DNA from: Rahnella rivi
GTDB taxonomy: Bacteria > Pseudomonadota > Gammaproteobacteria > Enterobacterales > Enterobacteriaceae
Assembly: GCF_019049655.1 (NCBI RefSeq)
Contig: NZ_JAFMOX010000052.1
Coordinates: forward strand, 81,627-145,626
Length of the DNA: 64,000 nucleotides
Direction: 5' to 3'
Below the pieces are notes generated by a model. That model was not told where the DNA came from. It saw only the letters and a program-made list of their open reading frames with translations, and searched no databases. Of the stretch, positions 37,065 through 47,196 are shown in pieces (the first letter of the stretch is position 1; each line of letters starts with the position of its first letter). Made by a program: the position numbers and the translations under genes.

Positions 37065-38174
37065 ATGCTCAGGCTTAATCCTGCCACCTTTGCTGTCTGC
37101 CTGTTGCCGCTTGCCCTTGTGGCCTGCGGCGACACTTCCGGTACTGACGATCCCCGCACACAGCCACCTCTGGTCAGGTCTGCGACCGTGGTGAGTGCTG
37201 TGGATACCTCCCGCGCATTTACCGGCGTTGTCGTCGCCCGGGTCCAAAGCGACCTCGGTTTCAGAGTGCAGGGCAAAATCCTTGAGCGCCTGGTCGATAC
37301 CGGCCAGACGGTTAAACGTGGTCAGCCATTGATGCGGCTGGATCCGGTTGACCTGGGCCTGCAGGCGCAGGCGCAGCAACAGGCCGTTGCGGCGGCAAGG
37401 GCGCGGGCAAAACAAACGACAGTTGAAGAGGCGCGTTACCGCGGGCTGATCGCGTCAGGCGCCGTGTCGGCATCGGCCTACGATCAGATAAAGGCCGCCG
37501 CCGACACGGCCAAAGCTGACCTCAGCGCGGCTCAGGCACAGGCCAACGTGGCGCAAAACGCGACGGGCTACGCCGTGCTGCTGGCCGACGCCGACGGTGT
37601 GGTGATGGATACGCTGGCTGAACCCGGTCAGGTTGTCAGTGCCGGTCAGCCGGTCGTCCGGCTGGCAAGAGCGGGGCAGCGGGAGGCCACCGTACAGTTA
37701 CCTGAGACGTTACGTCCGGCTGCCGGAAGCGACGCGCAGGCAACGTTGTACGGCACCGCTCAACAGTCAGTTCCTGCAAAACTGCGCCTCCTTTCAGATG
37801 CGGCGGATCCGCTAACCCGCACCTTTGAGGCGAGATATGTGCTTGAGGGGGCGCTGGCCAATGCCCCGCTGGGATCCACCGTGACGCTTCATATTGCAGA
37901 CGAGAAATCACCGGCGCAGGTGATGCAGGTGCCTTTAGCTGCACTTTATGATCCGGGCAAAGGGCCGGGTGTGTGGGAGATTTCGGGTAAACCGGCCAGG
38001 GTGTCATGGCGGCCCGTGCAGGTGCTGGGATTGGGTGAAGATGCGGCGAGGGTCACCGGGAGCTTAACGCCGGGTGAACAGGTAGTCGCTCTGGGCGCGC
38101 ATCTGCTGCATGAAGGTGAGGCCGTACGCATGGCTGAACAGCGCGATGCCAGCGTCGCCGGGAGCCAGCCATGA
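37065..38174 (+). CDS. RND efflux periplasmic adaptor (lipoprotein)
   Basis: A 369-aa membrane-fusion protein. The signal peptide ends at a lipobox LALVAC (Cys21). Lipoyl half GKILERLVDTGQTVKRGQPLMRL, an alpha-hairpin (about 105-160), the second lipoyl half GYAVLLADADGVVMDTLAEPGQVV, and beta-barrel and membrane-proximal domains follow in order. It overlaps the pump gene by 4 bases. No outer-membrane channel gene is present, so TolC probably serves. Confidence 0.93.
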   Translation: MLRLNPATFAVCLLPLALVACGDTSGTDDPRTQPPLVRSATVVSAVDTSRAFTGVVVARVQSDLGFRVQGKILERLVDTGQTVKRGQPLMRLDPVDLGLQAQAQQQAVAAARARAKQTTVEEARYRGLIASGAVSASAYDQIKAAADTAKADLSAAQAQANVAQNATGYAVLLADADGVVMDTLAEPGQVVSAGQPVVRLARAGQREATVQLPETLRPAAGSDAQATLYGTAQQSVPAKLRLLSDAADPLTRTFEARYVLEGALANAPLGSTVTLHIADEKSPAQVMQVPLAALYDPGKGPGVWEISGKPARVSWRPVQVLGLGEDAARVTGSLTPGEQVVALGAHLLHEGEAVRMAEQRDASVAGSQP

Positions 38175-41100
38175 GCGGGGGGAGATTCAATCTTTCAGCG
38201 CTCGCCGTGCGTGAGCGCTCAATCACACTGTTCCTGATTATCCTGATCACCGTGGCCGGTATCCTTTCATTTTTCGAACTGGGGCGGGCTGAAGACCCGC
38301 CGTTTACCGTCAAACAGATGACGATTATTTCTGCCTGGCCGGGCGCCACCGCGCAGGAGATGCAGGATCAGGTGGCTGAACCGCTGGAAAAGCGGATGCA
38401 GGAGCTGAAGTGGTATGACCGCAGTGAGACGTATACGCGTCCCGGCCTGGCTTTTACCATGCTTTCGCTGCAGGACCGCACGCCGCCTTCACAGGTGCAG
38501 GAAGAATTTTATCAGGCTCGGAAGAAGCTGGGGGATGAGGCCAAAAATCTGCCGACAGGCGTCATCGGGCCGATGGTCAATGATGAATTCTCCGACGTGA
38601 CCTTCGCGCTCTTTGCGCTGAAGGCAAAAGGGGAGCCACAGCGACTGCTGGTGCGCGATGCGGAATCATTGCGTCAGCGTCTTTTGCATGTGCCGGGGGT
38701 AAAAAAGGTCAATATTATCGGCGAACAGGCTGAACGTATTTTTGTCTCGTTCTCGCATGACCGGCTGGCCACGCTGGGCATTTCGCCTCAGGATATTTTC
38801 TCCGCCCTTAACAGCCAGAACGTCCTGACGCCCGCCGGTTCTATTGATACCCAGGGGCCGCAGGTGTTTATCCGCCTTGATGGCGCTTTCGATAAGCTGG
38901 AGAAAATCCGCAAAACGCCCGTTGTCGTTCAGGGCAGAACCCTGCAGCTTTCTGACGTGGCAACCGTTGAGCGGGGCTATGAAGATCCGGCGACCTTTAT
39001 GATCCGCAATCAGGGTGAACCGGCGCTGCTGCTGGGCATCGTGATGCGGGACGGCTGGAACGGCCTGGATCTGGGTAAAGCGCTGGATGCGGAAACGGCC
39101 AGCATCAATGAGGGTATGCCGCTGGGCATGACGCTGACCAAAGTCACGGATCAGTCAGTCAACATCAGCTCCGCCGTTGACGAGTTCATGATCAAATTCT
39201 TTGTCGCGCTGCTGGTGGTGATGGTGGTGTGCTTCGTCAGTATGGGCTGGCGCGTGGGCGTGGTGGTGGCCGCGGCGGTGCCACTGACGCTGGCGATCGT
39301 CTTTGTGGTGATGGAAGCTTCCGGCAAAAACTTTGACCGCATTACTCTGGGCTCACTGATCCTGGCGCTCGGGTTGCTGGTGGATGATGCCATCATCGCC
39401 ATCGAAATGATGGTGGTGAAAATGGAGGAGGGCTACGACCGCATCAAAGCCTCGGCCTATGCCTGGAGCCACACGGCGGCGCCGATGCTGGCGGGCACGC
39501 TGGTCACCGCCGTCGGCTTCATGCCCAACGGGTTTGCGCAGTCCACCGCCGGCGAATACACCAGCAACATGTTCTGGATTGTCGGTATCGCCCTGATTGC
39601 TTCCTGGATTGTGGCGGTGGTGTTTACGCCGTATCTGGGTGTGAAAATGCTGCCGAAAATCAAAACGGTGGAGGGCGGACATGCGGCGATTTACAACACC
39701 CGCCATTACAACCGCTTTCGCCGGTTACTGACCCGCGTTATCGCCCGCAAGTGGATAGTCGCCGGTACTGTGATTGCGCTCTTTACGGTCGCGATACTCG
39801 GCATGGGGCTGGTGAAAAAACAGTTTTTCCCGACCTCCGATCGCCCGGAGGTGCTGGTTGAAGTGCAGATGCCTTACGGCACCGCGATTGAGCAGACAAG
39901 CGCCACCACGGCGAAAATCGAAGCCTGGCTGAGAAAGCAGAAAGAGGCAAAAATCGTCACCGCCTATATCGGGCAAGGGTCGCCGCGTTTTTACCTTGCC
40001 ATGGCGCCTGAGCTGCCCGATCCGTCGTTTGCGAAAATTGTCGTGCTGACGGACAGCCAGGAAGCGCGCGAGACGCTCAAGTTCAGGCTGCGTGAAGCGG
40101 TTGCCAGCGGTCTGGCACCTGAGGCGCGCGTGCGCGTGACCCAGCTGGTGTTTGGTCCGTATTCTCCTTATCCGGTGGCCTACCGGGTCATGGGGCCGGA
40201 TCCCGCCACGCTGCGCGAAATTGCAGACAAGGTCGAAAAAGTGATGCAGGCCAGCCCGATGATGCGGACCGTCAATACCGACTGGGGGCCGCGGGTACCG
40301 GCGCTGCACTTCACGCTCAATCAGGACCGTCTTCAGGCGGTGGGGCTGACATCGAATGCGGTGGCGAAGCAGCTTCAGTTCCTGCTTTCAGGTGTTCCTG
40401 TCACCGCAGTGCGTGAAGATATTCGTTCGGTGCAGGTCATGGGGCGTGCGGCGGGGGACATCCGTCTCGATCCGGCAAAAATAGCGGGCTTTACCCTGGT
40501 GGGTTCTTCCGGCCAGCGCATTCCGCTGTCTCAGATTGGGGAGGTTAAGGTGCAAATGGAAGATCCTGTTCTGCGCCGTCGCGACCGCACCCCGACCATT
40601 ACCGTCAGGGGTGATATCGCCGAAAATCTGCAACCGCCGGATGTCTCCGCGGCAATTATCAAAGCCTTGCAGCCGGTCATCGAGACGTTGCCGGCCGGAT
40701 ACCGCATAGAACAGGCGGGTGCGATTGAGGAATCCGGGAAAGCCACTCAGGCGATGGCACCGCTGTTCCCAATCATGATTGCCATGACGCTGTTGATTAT
40801 TATCCTGCAGGTGCGGTCAATGTCGGCGATGGTGATGGTATTCCTCACCGCGCCGCTGGGGCTGATTGGCGTGGTGCCCACGCTGTTGCTCTTTAACCAG
40901 CCGTTTGGCATCAATGCGCTGGTAGGACTGATTGCGCTGTCGGGCATCCTGATGCGTAACACCCTGATCCTGATAGGGCAGATCCATCACAACGAACAGG
41001 AGGGGCTGGCACCCTTCCATGCGGTGGTGGAGGCGACGGTGCAGCGCGCGCGACCGGTGTTGCTGACGGCGATGGCGGCCATTCTGGCGTTTATCCCGCT

Positions 41101-41272
41101 GACGCACTCGGTATTCTGGGGAACGCTGGCTTACACCCTGATTGGCGGAACGTTTGGCGGCACCATTATCACGCTGGTGTTCCTGCCTGCGATGTATGCC
41201 ATCTGGTTCAAGATACGGCCCGAAAAGCATGAGATTACTGAAAGCAAGATCGTGCCTGACGCCAACCGGTAA
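38171..41272 (+). CDS. RND efflux pump permease (HAE1-like)
   Basis: A 1033-aa inner-membrane proton-driven pump. Twelve helices (TM1 at about 18-38, TM2-6 at about 335-470, TM7-12 in the last third) and two large periplasmic loops. Helix 4 has GLLVDDAIIAIEMM with the proton-relay aspartates. The N-terminus VRERSITLFLIILITVAG is typical of the MdtB/VexF-type branch. It exports drugs, detergents or similar compounds; substrate cannot be read from sequence. Confidence 0.94.
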   Translation: MSGGRFNLSALAVRERSITLFLIILITVAGILSFFELGRAEDPPFTVKQMTIISAWPGATAQEMQDQVAEPLEKRMQELKWYDRSETYTRPGLAFTMLSLQDRTPPSQVQEEFYQARKKLGDEAKNLPTGVIGPMVNDEFSDVTFALFALKAKGEPQRLLVRDAESLRQRLLHVPGVKKVNIIGEQAERIFVSFSHDRLATLGISPQDIFSALNSQNVLTPAGSIDTQGPQVFIRLDGAFDKLEKIRKTPVVVQGRTLQLSDVATVERGYEDPATFMIRNQGEPALLLGIVMRDGWNGLDLGKALDAETASINEGMPLGMTLTKVTDQSVNISSAVDEFMIKFFVALLVVMVVCFVSMGWRVGVVVAAAVPLTLAIVFVVMEASGKNFDRITLGSLILALGLLVDDAIIAIEMMVVKMEEGYDRIKASAYAWSHTAAPMLAGTLVTAVGFMPNGFAQSTAGEYTSNMFWIVGIALIASWIVAVVFTPYLGVKMLPKIKTVEGGHAAIYNTRHYNRFRRLLTRVIARKWIVAGTVIALFTVAILGMGLVKKQFFPTSDRPEVLVEVQMPYGTAIEQTSATTAKIEAWLRKQKEAKIVTAYIGQGSPRFYLAMAPELPDPSFAKIVVLTDSQEARETLKFRLREAVASGLAPEARVRVTQLVFGPYSPYPVAYRVMGPDPATLREIADKVEKVMQASPMMRTVNTDWGPRVPALHFTLNQDRLQAVGLTSNAVAKQLQFLLSGVPVTAVREDIRSVQVMGRAAGDIRLDPAKIAGFTLVGSSGQRIPLSQIGEVKVQMEDPVLRRRDRTPTITVRGDIAENLQPPDVSAAIIKALQPVIETLPAGYRIEQAGAIEESGKATQAMAPLFPIMIAMTLLIIILQVRSMSAMVMVFLTAPLGLIGVVPTLLLFNQPFGINALVGLIALSGILMRNTLILIGQIHHNEQEGLAPFHAVVEATVQRARPVLLTAMAAILAFIPLTHSVFWGTLAYTLIGGTFGGTIITLVFLPAMYAIWFKIRPEKHEITESKIVPDANR

Positions 41273-41350
41273 CCCTTAAACGATAAGGGTTTAACGAGGC
41301 CACCAGGCGGCAAGTCGTTTCACCGGATAGCTTTTTTTGACATCTTAACT

Positions 41351-41383
41351 GCCCGCGGCCTTAACGGTTGCGGGCGTTTTTTT
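41351..41383 (+). terminator. terminator of the RND operon
   Basis: GCCCGC (41351-41356) and GCGGGC (41370-41375), followed by seven Ts. Confidence 0.85.
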
Positions 41384-41519
41384 GAACAGTGCTTCCGGGT
41401 TCCCCGCAGAGGCTCCCGCCGTTTCTGAGTGCCAAAAGCAGACAGGCTTCTGAGGGAGAAACCTTCCTGAAACAGAGGCACGTGGCATATCAACTCAACA
41501 GCATGAGCCGGCGATATCT

Positions 41520-42164
41520 CTACGCTTTGCAGCCCGTCACCTGCGGGTAAGCCCGGCATACCAGCATCAGTTTGTCCTTTGGCTCAAAGCCGTGATCAAT
41601 CATGCAGCGTTGCGCTTTGGCGGTACGTCCGATGCTGGCGACATTCAGATTCGACCCGAGGGGTTTGGGATAGCCGCAGGCGTACATGACCGGCAACGCT
41701 TCCCGGTTATTAGGAACCTGCGTTGAGAACCCCCTTGGCGCGCCCACTTTACGCCAGGTGACCTGCATGTCTTCGTACCTGCCGGATTCCGGATTTATCG
41801 GGTAGAACCCTTCATCGGCATGATAGGGCAGCGCTTCGAGCCGGGACTGGCTAAGCGGATGCCCCTGTTTTTTTTCGACGCAAGCCGGAAGATCGGCCAT
41901 GACCTGACAAAAATCAAACCCGTCTTTACGGGTAAAACCCCTGTGTTGCATGCACAGGAATTGCAACGCCTGTTCGTTTTCGGGCAGGGTATTCATTGAA
42001 AGGCCAACCGGATCACCACATTCAGTCATGGCCGATTTCACAGCCTCTTCGGTGGTTGAAGGGCGTTGCCACTGGGTGTACTCCGCAGCAGGTGGACAGC
42101 CTGTCAGAAAAAATACCGAAATGACCACGGAAGGGAATGTCATTAGCTGAATTTTACGGAACAT
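41520..42164 (-). CDS. cysteine-rich lipoprotein with a duplicated unit
   Basis: A 214-aa secreted lipoprotein with signal peptide and lipobox FLTGC (Cys23). Two similar units follow: WQRP...ECGDPVG...FLCMQHRGFTRKDGFDFC and WRKV...YACGYPKPLG...RCMIDHGFEPKDKLMLVC. Each has paired cysteines that could form disulfides in the periplasm. Function unknown. The next gene is also a lipoprotein. Confidence 0.7.
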   Translation of the reverse strand: MFRKIQLMTFPSVVISVFFLTGCPPAAEYTQWQRPSTTEEAVKSAMTECGDPVGLSMNTLPENEQALQFLCMQHRGFTRKDGFDFCQVMADLPACVEKKQGHPLSQSRLEALPYHADEGFYPINPESGRYEDMQVTWRKVGAPRGFSTQVPNNREALPVMYACGYPKPLGSNLNVASIGRTAKAQRCMIDHGFEPKDKLMLVCRAYPQVTGCKA

Positions 42165-42198
42165 CGTGATCCTTATGTTGCCTGCAGATTTGCTGCCG

Positions 42199-42414
42199 CT
42201 ACTTCTTCACAATCCCGGCAATATCATTGGTGTTCATCAGATGATAATCGCCGTTCATGTCGGTGTAGCTGGTCATGCCGGTATCACGGTCGCGATCCGG
42301 TTCGCCGTGGGCGAAAAACTGATCACCGGCCTTGGTGTTGATCACGTAATCACCGGCGCATCCGGAGAGTGTCAGGGCCAAAACCACAGCCGTCAGGCAG
42401 GATAATTTCTTCAT
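42199..42414 (-). CDS. YgdI/YgdR-family small lipoprotein
   Basis: A 71-aa lipoprotein with lipobox TLSGC (Cys19) and a DUF903/SH3-like body: GDYVINTKAGDQFFAHGEPDRDRDTGMTSYTDMNG is the family pattern. It is an outer-membrane or periplasmic lipoprotein of unknown function. It lies 34 bases upstream of the Cys-rich lipoprotein gene in the same direction. Confidence 0.88.
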   Translation of the reverse strand: MKKLSCLTAVVLALTLSGCAGDYVINTKAGDQFFAHGEPDRDRDTGMTSYTDMNGDYHLMNTNDIAGIVKK

Positions 42415-42885
42415 TGTTCAGTTGTTTCCCTTTGCAATTATCTGCCCGCATTACAAAACAACCGCCATGAACATGCAAAGAATAAAAATGTCAGCAAGCG
42501 TAAGAGCGGGAGCCGCCGGGCGAGGTTCTCTGCGTTTCATCGTGGTGCACGCGAGGGCGGGGTGGCCCTTTTTCGCCTGTTTTCAGCACCAGCACGGTGC
42601 GGTGTGATCAGACCGTTGTTTCTGCAACTTGCCTCAGGGCTGGCCGCCACGCGCTCTATACTCACAATGACCTGCTGTTCAGTCACACATTGCAACACTG
42701 GCAGCAATTTTGCTTAAGGTTTTCACCTTTGGCAAAACCGTAAGGAAACCCCGCCGTCGTCCCCAGGAAATTTCAACCACTCCATTTCAGTGCTTTTGTT
42801 CGTGTTTTTGCTACAGGATTTACGACTACGCTCAGGCGTTTTTACTAAACCATTTTGCTCAAACAGGCTTCTAAGGAACATGATG
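42415..42885. other. intergenic region upstream of livK
   Basis: About 470 bases with no convincing gene. It should hold the divergent lipoprotein promoter and the liv promoter. No Lrp or other operator was clear enough to mark. Confidence 0.5.
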
Positions 42886-44010
42886 ATGTCGATGAAATTT
42901 ATAAGAAATCCACTCTCTCTTTTACTGGCAGGTTGTCTGATGACGGCATTTTCCGCGCAGGCAGATATTGTGATTGGTGTCGCAGGCCCGTTCACCGGCC
43001 CGAACGCCACCTATGGCGATCAATACTGGCACGGCGCAACGCAGGCGGCAGAAGACATTAATGCCGCAGGCGGGATCAACGGCGAAAAAATCAAACTGGT
43101 GCAGGGCGATGACGCCTGCGAACCGAAACAGGCGGTCGCCGTCGCCAACCGTTTAGTCGATCAGGATAAAGTGCAGGCCGTGGTCGGGCATTTCTGTTCC
43201 TCTTCCACCATGCCTGCCTCCGAGGTGTATAACGACGCCGGGATCATCGCCATTACGCCCGGATCCACGAATCCGCAAATCACCGAACGCGGCATGAGCG
43301 ATATGTTCCGCATGTGCGGGCGCGACGATCAGCAGGGGCTGGTGGCAAGCGATTACATCATCGACAAACTGAAAGCCAAAAAAGTGGTCATTATTCATGA
43401 CAAAGACACCTACGGTCAGGGTCTGGCGGATGCCACCAAAGCGGCGCTCAACAAACGCGGCGTGAAAGAAGTGATGTATGAAGGCTTATCGCGCGGCGAA
43501 AAAGACTTCAACGCACTGGTGACTAAAATCAGTGCGCAAAAACCGGATGTGGTGTTCTTCGGCGGCTGCCATCCTGAAGCCGGTCCGCTGGTGCGCCAGA
43601 TGCGTGAGCAGGGCGTTCAGGCCACCTTCTTCTCCGGCGACTGTATCGTCAACGAAGAGATGGTCACTGCCGCTGGCGGTCCGCAATACACCAACGGCAT
43701 CCTGATGACTTTCGGCAAAGACCCGCGTCTGATCGCCGAAGGGAAAACAGTTATCGATAAATTCCGCGCCAACAAATTCGAGCCGGAAGGCTACACCCTC
43801 TACTCCTACGCCTCCGTACAGGCGATTGCCGCCGCCTTCAAAGCCACCGGCGGCAGCGATTCCGCCAAAGCCAGCGCATGGCTGAAAGCCAACAGCGTCG
43901 ATACCGTCATGGGCAAAAAATCCTGGGACAGTAAAGGCGACCTGAAAGTCTCTGATTACGTGGTTTATAAATGGGATGACAAAGGAAAGTATCAGGAAGT
44001 GAAGGAATAA
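42886..44010 (+). CDS. livK: branched-chain amino acid ABC transporter, periplasmic binding protein
   Basis: A 374-aa LivK/LivJ-type binding protein. A signal peptide ends FSAQA|DIVIG. The body has VAGPFTGPNATYGDQYWHGA, DDACEPKQAVAVANRLV and GHFCSSSTMPASEVY, which are near-identical in pattern to E. coli LivK. I chose the ATG at 42886, eight bases after AAGGA; 42880 and 42892 are alternatives. It binds leucine, isoleucine or valine. Confidence 0.93.
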   Translation: MSMKFIRNPLSLLLAGCLMTAFSAQADIVIGVAGPFTGPNATYGDQYWHGATQAAEDINAAGGINGEKIKLVQGDDACEPKQAVAVANRLVDQDKVQAVVGHFCSSSTMPASEVYNDAGIIAITPGSTNPQITERGMSDMFRMCGRDDQQGLVASDYIIDKLKAKKVVIIHDKDTYGQGLADATKAALNKRGVKEVMYEGLSRGEKDFNALVTKISAQKPDVVFFGGCHPEAGPLVRQMREQGVQATFFSGDCIVNEEMVTAAGGPQYTNGILMTFGKDPRLIAEGKTVIDKFRANKFEPEGYTLYSYASVQAIAAAFKATGGSDSAKASAWLKANSVDTVMGKKSWDSKGDLKVSDYVVYKWDDKGKYQEVKE

Positions 44011-44090
44011 ATCATCTTGATGTGCCCGTTCTGAACTGTGTCAGACCGCGCCCTTATCGGGGCGCGGTCAAAAAAAGAGACTGCGTATTT

Positions 44091-45005
44091 ATGGATTCAT
44101 TCTTCCTGCAACAGCTGTTCAATGGCATTACGCTGGGTGCCGTCTACGGGCTGATCGCCATCGGCTACACCATGGTTTACGGCATCATCGGCATGATTAA
44201 CTTTGCTCACGGCGAAGTGTATATGATTTCTGCCTACCTCTGCGCCATCGCGCTGGCGCTGCTTTCCTTCTTCGGGGTGCACTCTTTTCCGCTGCTGATC
44301 CTCGGCACGCTGGTCTTTACCATTGTGGTCACCGGCGTTTACGGCTGGGCAATTGAGCGCATCGCCTATAAACCGTTGCGTAATTCCACGCGTCTGGCAC
44401 CGCTGATTTCCGCCATCGGCATGTCACTGATTTTGCAAAACTACGCACAAATCAGTCAGGGGCCGCGCCAGCAGGGTATTCCGACGATGTTTGATGGCGC
44501 GCTGCGTTTTCATATCGGCGACAGTTTTGTCCAGATGACCTACACCAAACTGTTCATTCTGGTGGCCGCATTTGTCGGCATGCTGGTGTTGTCATGGATT
44601 ATCAGTCACACCCGGCTCGGGCGTATGTGTCGCGCGGTGCAGCAGGACAGAAAAATGGCCTCGATTCTGGGCATCAACACGGACCGGATCATCTCGATGG
44701 TCTTTATGATTGGTGCGGCGATGGCCGGGCTGGCGGGCGTGCTGGTCACCATGAATTACGGCACCTTTGATTTCTACGCCGGATTTATCATCGGTATCAA
44801 AGCCTTTACCGCCGCGGTGCTGGGCGGGATCGGTTCCTTGCCGGGTGCGATGCTCGGCGGGCTGATTTTAGGCATTGCCGAAGCGCAGTTCTCCGGCATG
44901 GTCAATTCCGATTACAAAGATGTTTTCTCTTTTGGATTGCTGGTGGTGATCCTCATTTTCCGCCCGCAGGGCCTGCTGGGTCGCCCGGTAGTGACTAAAG
45001 TGTGA
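44091..45005 (+). CDS. livH: branched-chain amino acid ABC permease LivH
   Basis: A 304-aa inner-membrane permease with about eight helices. The start at 44091 (MDSFFLQQLFNGITLG) matches the family, with AGAGA upstream. GYTMVYGIIGMINFAHGEVYM and the ABC-binding loop around LGINTDRIISMVFMIG are typical. It overlaps livM by an ATG-free junction: the LivM start is 9 bases beyond its stop. Confidence 0.95.
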   Translation: MDSFFLQQLFNGITLGAVYGLIAIGYTMVYGIIGMINFAHGEVYMISAYLCAIALALLSFFGVHSFPLLILGTLVFTIVVTGVYGWAIERIAYKPLRNSTRLAPLISAIGMSLILQNYAQISQGPRQQGIPTMFDGALRFHIGDSFVQMTYTKLFILVAAFVGMLVLSWIISHTRLGRMCRAVQQDRKMASILGINTDRIISMVFMIGAAMAGLAGVLVTMNYGTFDFYAGFIIGIKAFTAAVLGGIGSLPGAMLGGLILGIAEAQFSGMVNSDYKDVFSFGLLVVILIFRPQGLLGRPVVTKV

Positions 45006-45013
45006 GGGAAAAT

Positions 45014-46306
45014 ATGACGTCACAAACTGCTGTTGCGGATCACGGCTTCTCGCTCAAACGCTGCCTGCTGGATGCCATTTTTGCCGGGCTGGTCGCCCTG
45101 ATCATCTTCGGGCCGGTAGTGGGCGTGGTGCTCGACGGGTACAGTTTCAACTTTCACAGCCAGCGGCTGGTGTGGATTATCGCTGCGGTAATGGCCGGTC
45201 GCTTTCTGCTCAGTGCCTTTCTGGAAACGGCTGCCGGGCAGACCATGCGCGCGCGTTTTGAACGTGACAGCGCGGGTGTTTACGTCCGGCCTGCGGATCA
45301 CAAAAGCAGCCTGCGCTGGGTGTTGCCCCTGTTAATCGCGCTGGCGATATGCTTCCCGTTCGTTGCCACCAAATACATTCTGACCGTGGCGATTTTAGGG
45401 CTGATTTACGTGCTGCTCGGCCTCGGGCTGAACATCGTGGTCGGTCTGGCCGGGCTGCTGGATTTAGGGTATGTGGCGTTTTACGCCATCGGCGCGTACG
45501 GGCTGGCACTCGGGTATCAGTATCTCGGCCTTGGGTTCTGGTCAATGCTGCCGCTGGCGGCGGTGATGGCTGCACTGGCAGGCGCATTGCTGGGGTTTCC
45601 TGTGCTGCGCATGCACGGCGATTATCTGGCGATCGTCACGCTGGGCTTTGGCGAAATCATCCGTCTGGTGCTCACCAACTGGCTGTCTTTCACCGGCGGG
45701 CCGAACGGCGTTTCTGCGCCTGCGCCGACGTTTTTCGGGTTGGAATTCGGAAGGCGGGCGAAAGAGGGCGGCGTGCCTTTCCATGAGTTTTTCCATCTGA
45801 CCTACAACCCCAACATGAAGTTTATTTTCATCTATGCGGTGCTGGTTCTGGTGGTATTGCTGGTGCTGTTTATCAAGCACCGCCTGACCCGTATGCCGAT
45901 TGGCCGTGCGTGGGAAGCGCTGCGTGAAGATGAAATCGCCTGCCGCGCGATGGGGCTGAACCATGTGCTGGTCAAGCTTTCGGCCTTTACGCTCGGCGCG
46001 TCGACGGCCGGTATCGCGGGTGTGTTTTTCGCCACCTATCAGGGTTTCGTGAATCCGACCTCTTTTACCTTTTTTGAATCGGCGCTGATCCTCGCCATTG
46101 TGGTGCTGGGCGGTATGGGCTCGACCATCGGCGTGGTGCTGGCGGCCTTTGTGCTGACCGTCGCGCCGGAGCTGCTGCGCAGTTTTGCCGAATACCGCGT
46201 GCTGTTGTTCGGTGTGCTGATGGTGGTGATGATGATCTGGCGGCCACGCGGGTTAATCCGCATCAGCCGCAGCGGGTTTGCCGTGCGTAAAGGAGTTGCG
46301 CCATGA
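45014..46306 (+). CDS. livM: branched-chain amino acid ABC permease LivM
   Basis: A 430-aa permease. I chose the ATG at 45014 because GAGGG lies just upstream. The N-terminal extension before the conserved core (LGLGLNIVVGLAGLLDLGYVAFYAIGAYG) is typical of LivM. The GRAWEALREDEIACRAMGLN segment contacts the ATPases. Its stop overlaps the livG start. Confidence 0.95.
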   Translation: MTSQTAVADHGFSLKRCLLDAIFAGLVALIIFGPVVGVVLDGYSFNFHSQRLVWIIAAVMAGRFLLSAFLETAAGQTMRARFERDSAGVYVRPADHKSSLRWVLPLLIALAICFPFVATKYILTVAILGLIYVLLGLGLNIVVGLAGLLDLGYVAFYAIGAYGLALGYQYLGLGFWSMLPLAAVMAALAGALLGFPVLRMHGDYLAIVTLGFGEIIRLVLTNWLSFTGGPNGVSAPAPTFFGLEFGRRAKEGGVPFHEFFHLTYNPNMKFIFIYAVLVLVVLLVLFIKHRLTRMPIGRAWEALREDEIACRAMGLNHVLVKLSAFTLGASTAGIAGVFFATYQGFVNPTSFTFFESALILAIVVLGGMGSTIGVVLAAFVLTVAPELLRSFAEYRVLLFGVLMVVMMIWRPRGLIRISRSGFAVRKGVAP

Positions 46307-47196
46307 ATTCAGCGGTGATGAACGACAGCATCCTCAGCGTTGACCATCTGATGATGCATTTTGGCGGCATCAGGGCGCTCAATGACGTCAGCCTGGACGT
46401 TAAGCGCGGTTCGATCACCGCGTTAATCGGCCCGAACGGTGCCGGTAAAACCACGGTATTTAACTGCCTGACCGGTTTCTACAAAGCCACCGGCGGTTCC
46501 ATTTCGCTGAACACCCGCCGGGGCGCGACCAATGTGATTCAGGTGCTCGGACAGAAATTCCAGCCTGACGACTGGATAAAACCGGCGCAGCTCGGCAAAC
46601 GTATTTTCTACAAAATGTTTGGCGGCACGCATCTGGTTAACCGCGCCGGGCTGGCGCGTACTTTCCAGAATATCCGGCTGTTTCGGGAAATGTCGGTGGT
46701 CGAAAACCTGCTGGTGGCGCAGCACATGCAAACCAACCGCAATCTTATCGCCGGTGTTCTCAATACGCCGGGGTATCGCCGGGCAGAAAATCAGGCGCTG
46801 GATCGGGCATTTTACTGGCTGGAAGTGGTCGAACTGGTGGATTGTGCCAACCGGCTGGCGGGGGAGATGTCTTACGGGCAGCAACGGCGGCTGGAGATTG
46901 CCCGCGCCATGTGTACCGCACCGGAAATGATCTGCCTCGACGAACCGGCCGCCGGGCTCAATCCGGTGGAAACGCGCACGCTGAGCAAGATCATTCGCTT
47001 CCTGCGCGACCACCACGGGATCACCGTGCTGCTGATTGAACACGACATGGGCATGGTGATGGAGATCTCAGATCACATTATTGTGCTCGACCATGGCGAT
47101 GTGATTGCCGGAGGACCGCCGCAGGCGATTCAGAATAATGAGAAAGTCATTGCCGCGTATCTGGGTGCTGATGAAGACGACGAGGTCAGCTTATGA
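46303..47196 (+). CDS. livG: branched-chain amino acid ABC ATPase LivG
   Basis: A 297-aa ABC ATPase (somewhat longer than E. coli LivG, 255 aa, because of an insertion rich in NTRRGATNVIQ and KRIFYKMFGG after Walker A). Walker A GPNGAGKTT, signature MSYGQQRR, Walker B MICLDEPAAGLNP. Overlaps livM and livF by 4 bases each. Confidence 0.95.
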   Translation: MNSAVMNDSILSVDHLMMHFGGIRALNDVSLDVKRGSITALIGPNGAGKTTVFNCLTGFYKATGGSISLNTRRGATNVIQVLGQKFQPDDWIKPAQLGKRIFYKMFGGTHLVNRAGLARTFQNIRLFREMSVVENLLVAQHMQTNRNLIAGVLNTPGYRRAENQALDRAFYWLEVVELVDCANRLAGEMSYGQQRRLEIARAMCTAPEMICLDEPAAGLNPVETRTLSKIIRFLRDHHGITVLLIEHDMGMVMEISDHIIVLDHGDVIAGGPPQAIQNNEKVIAAYLGADEDDEVSL

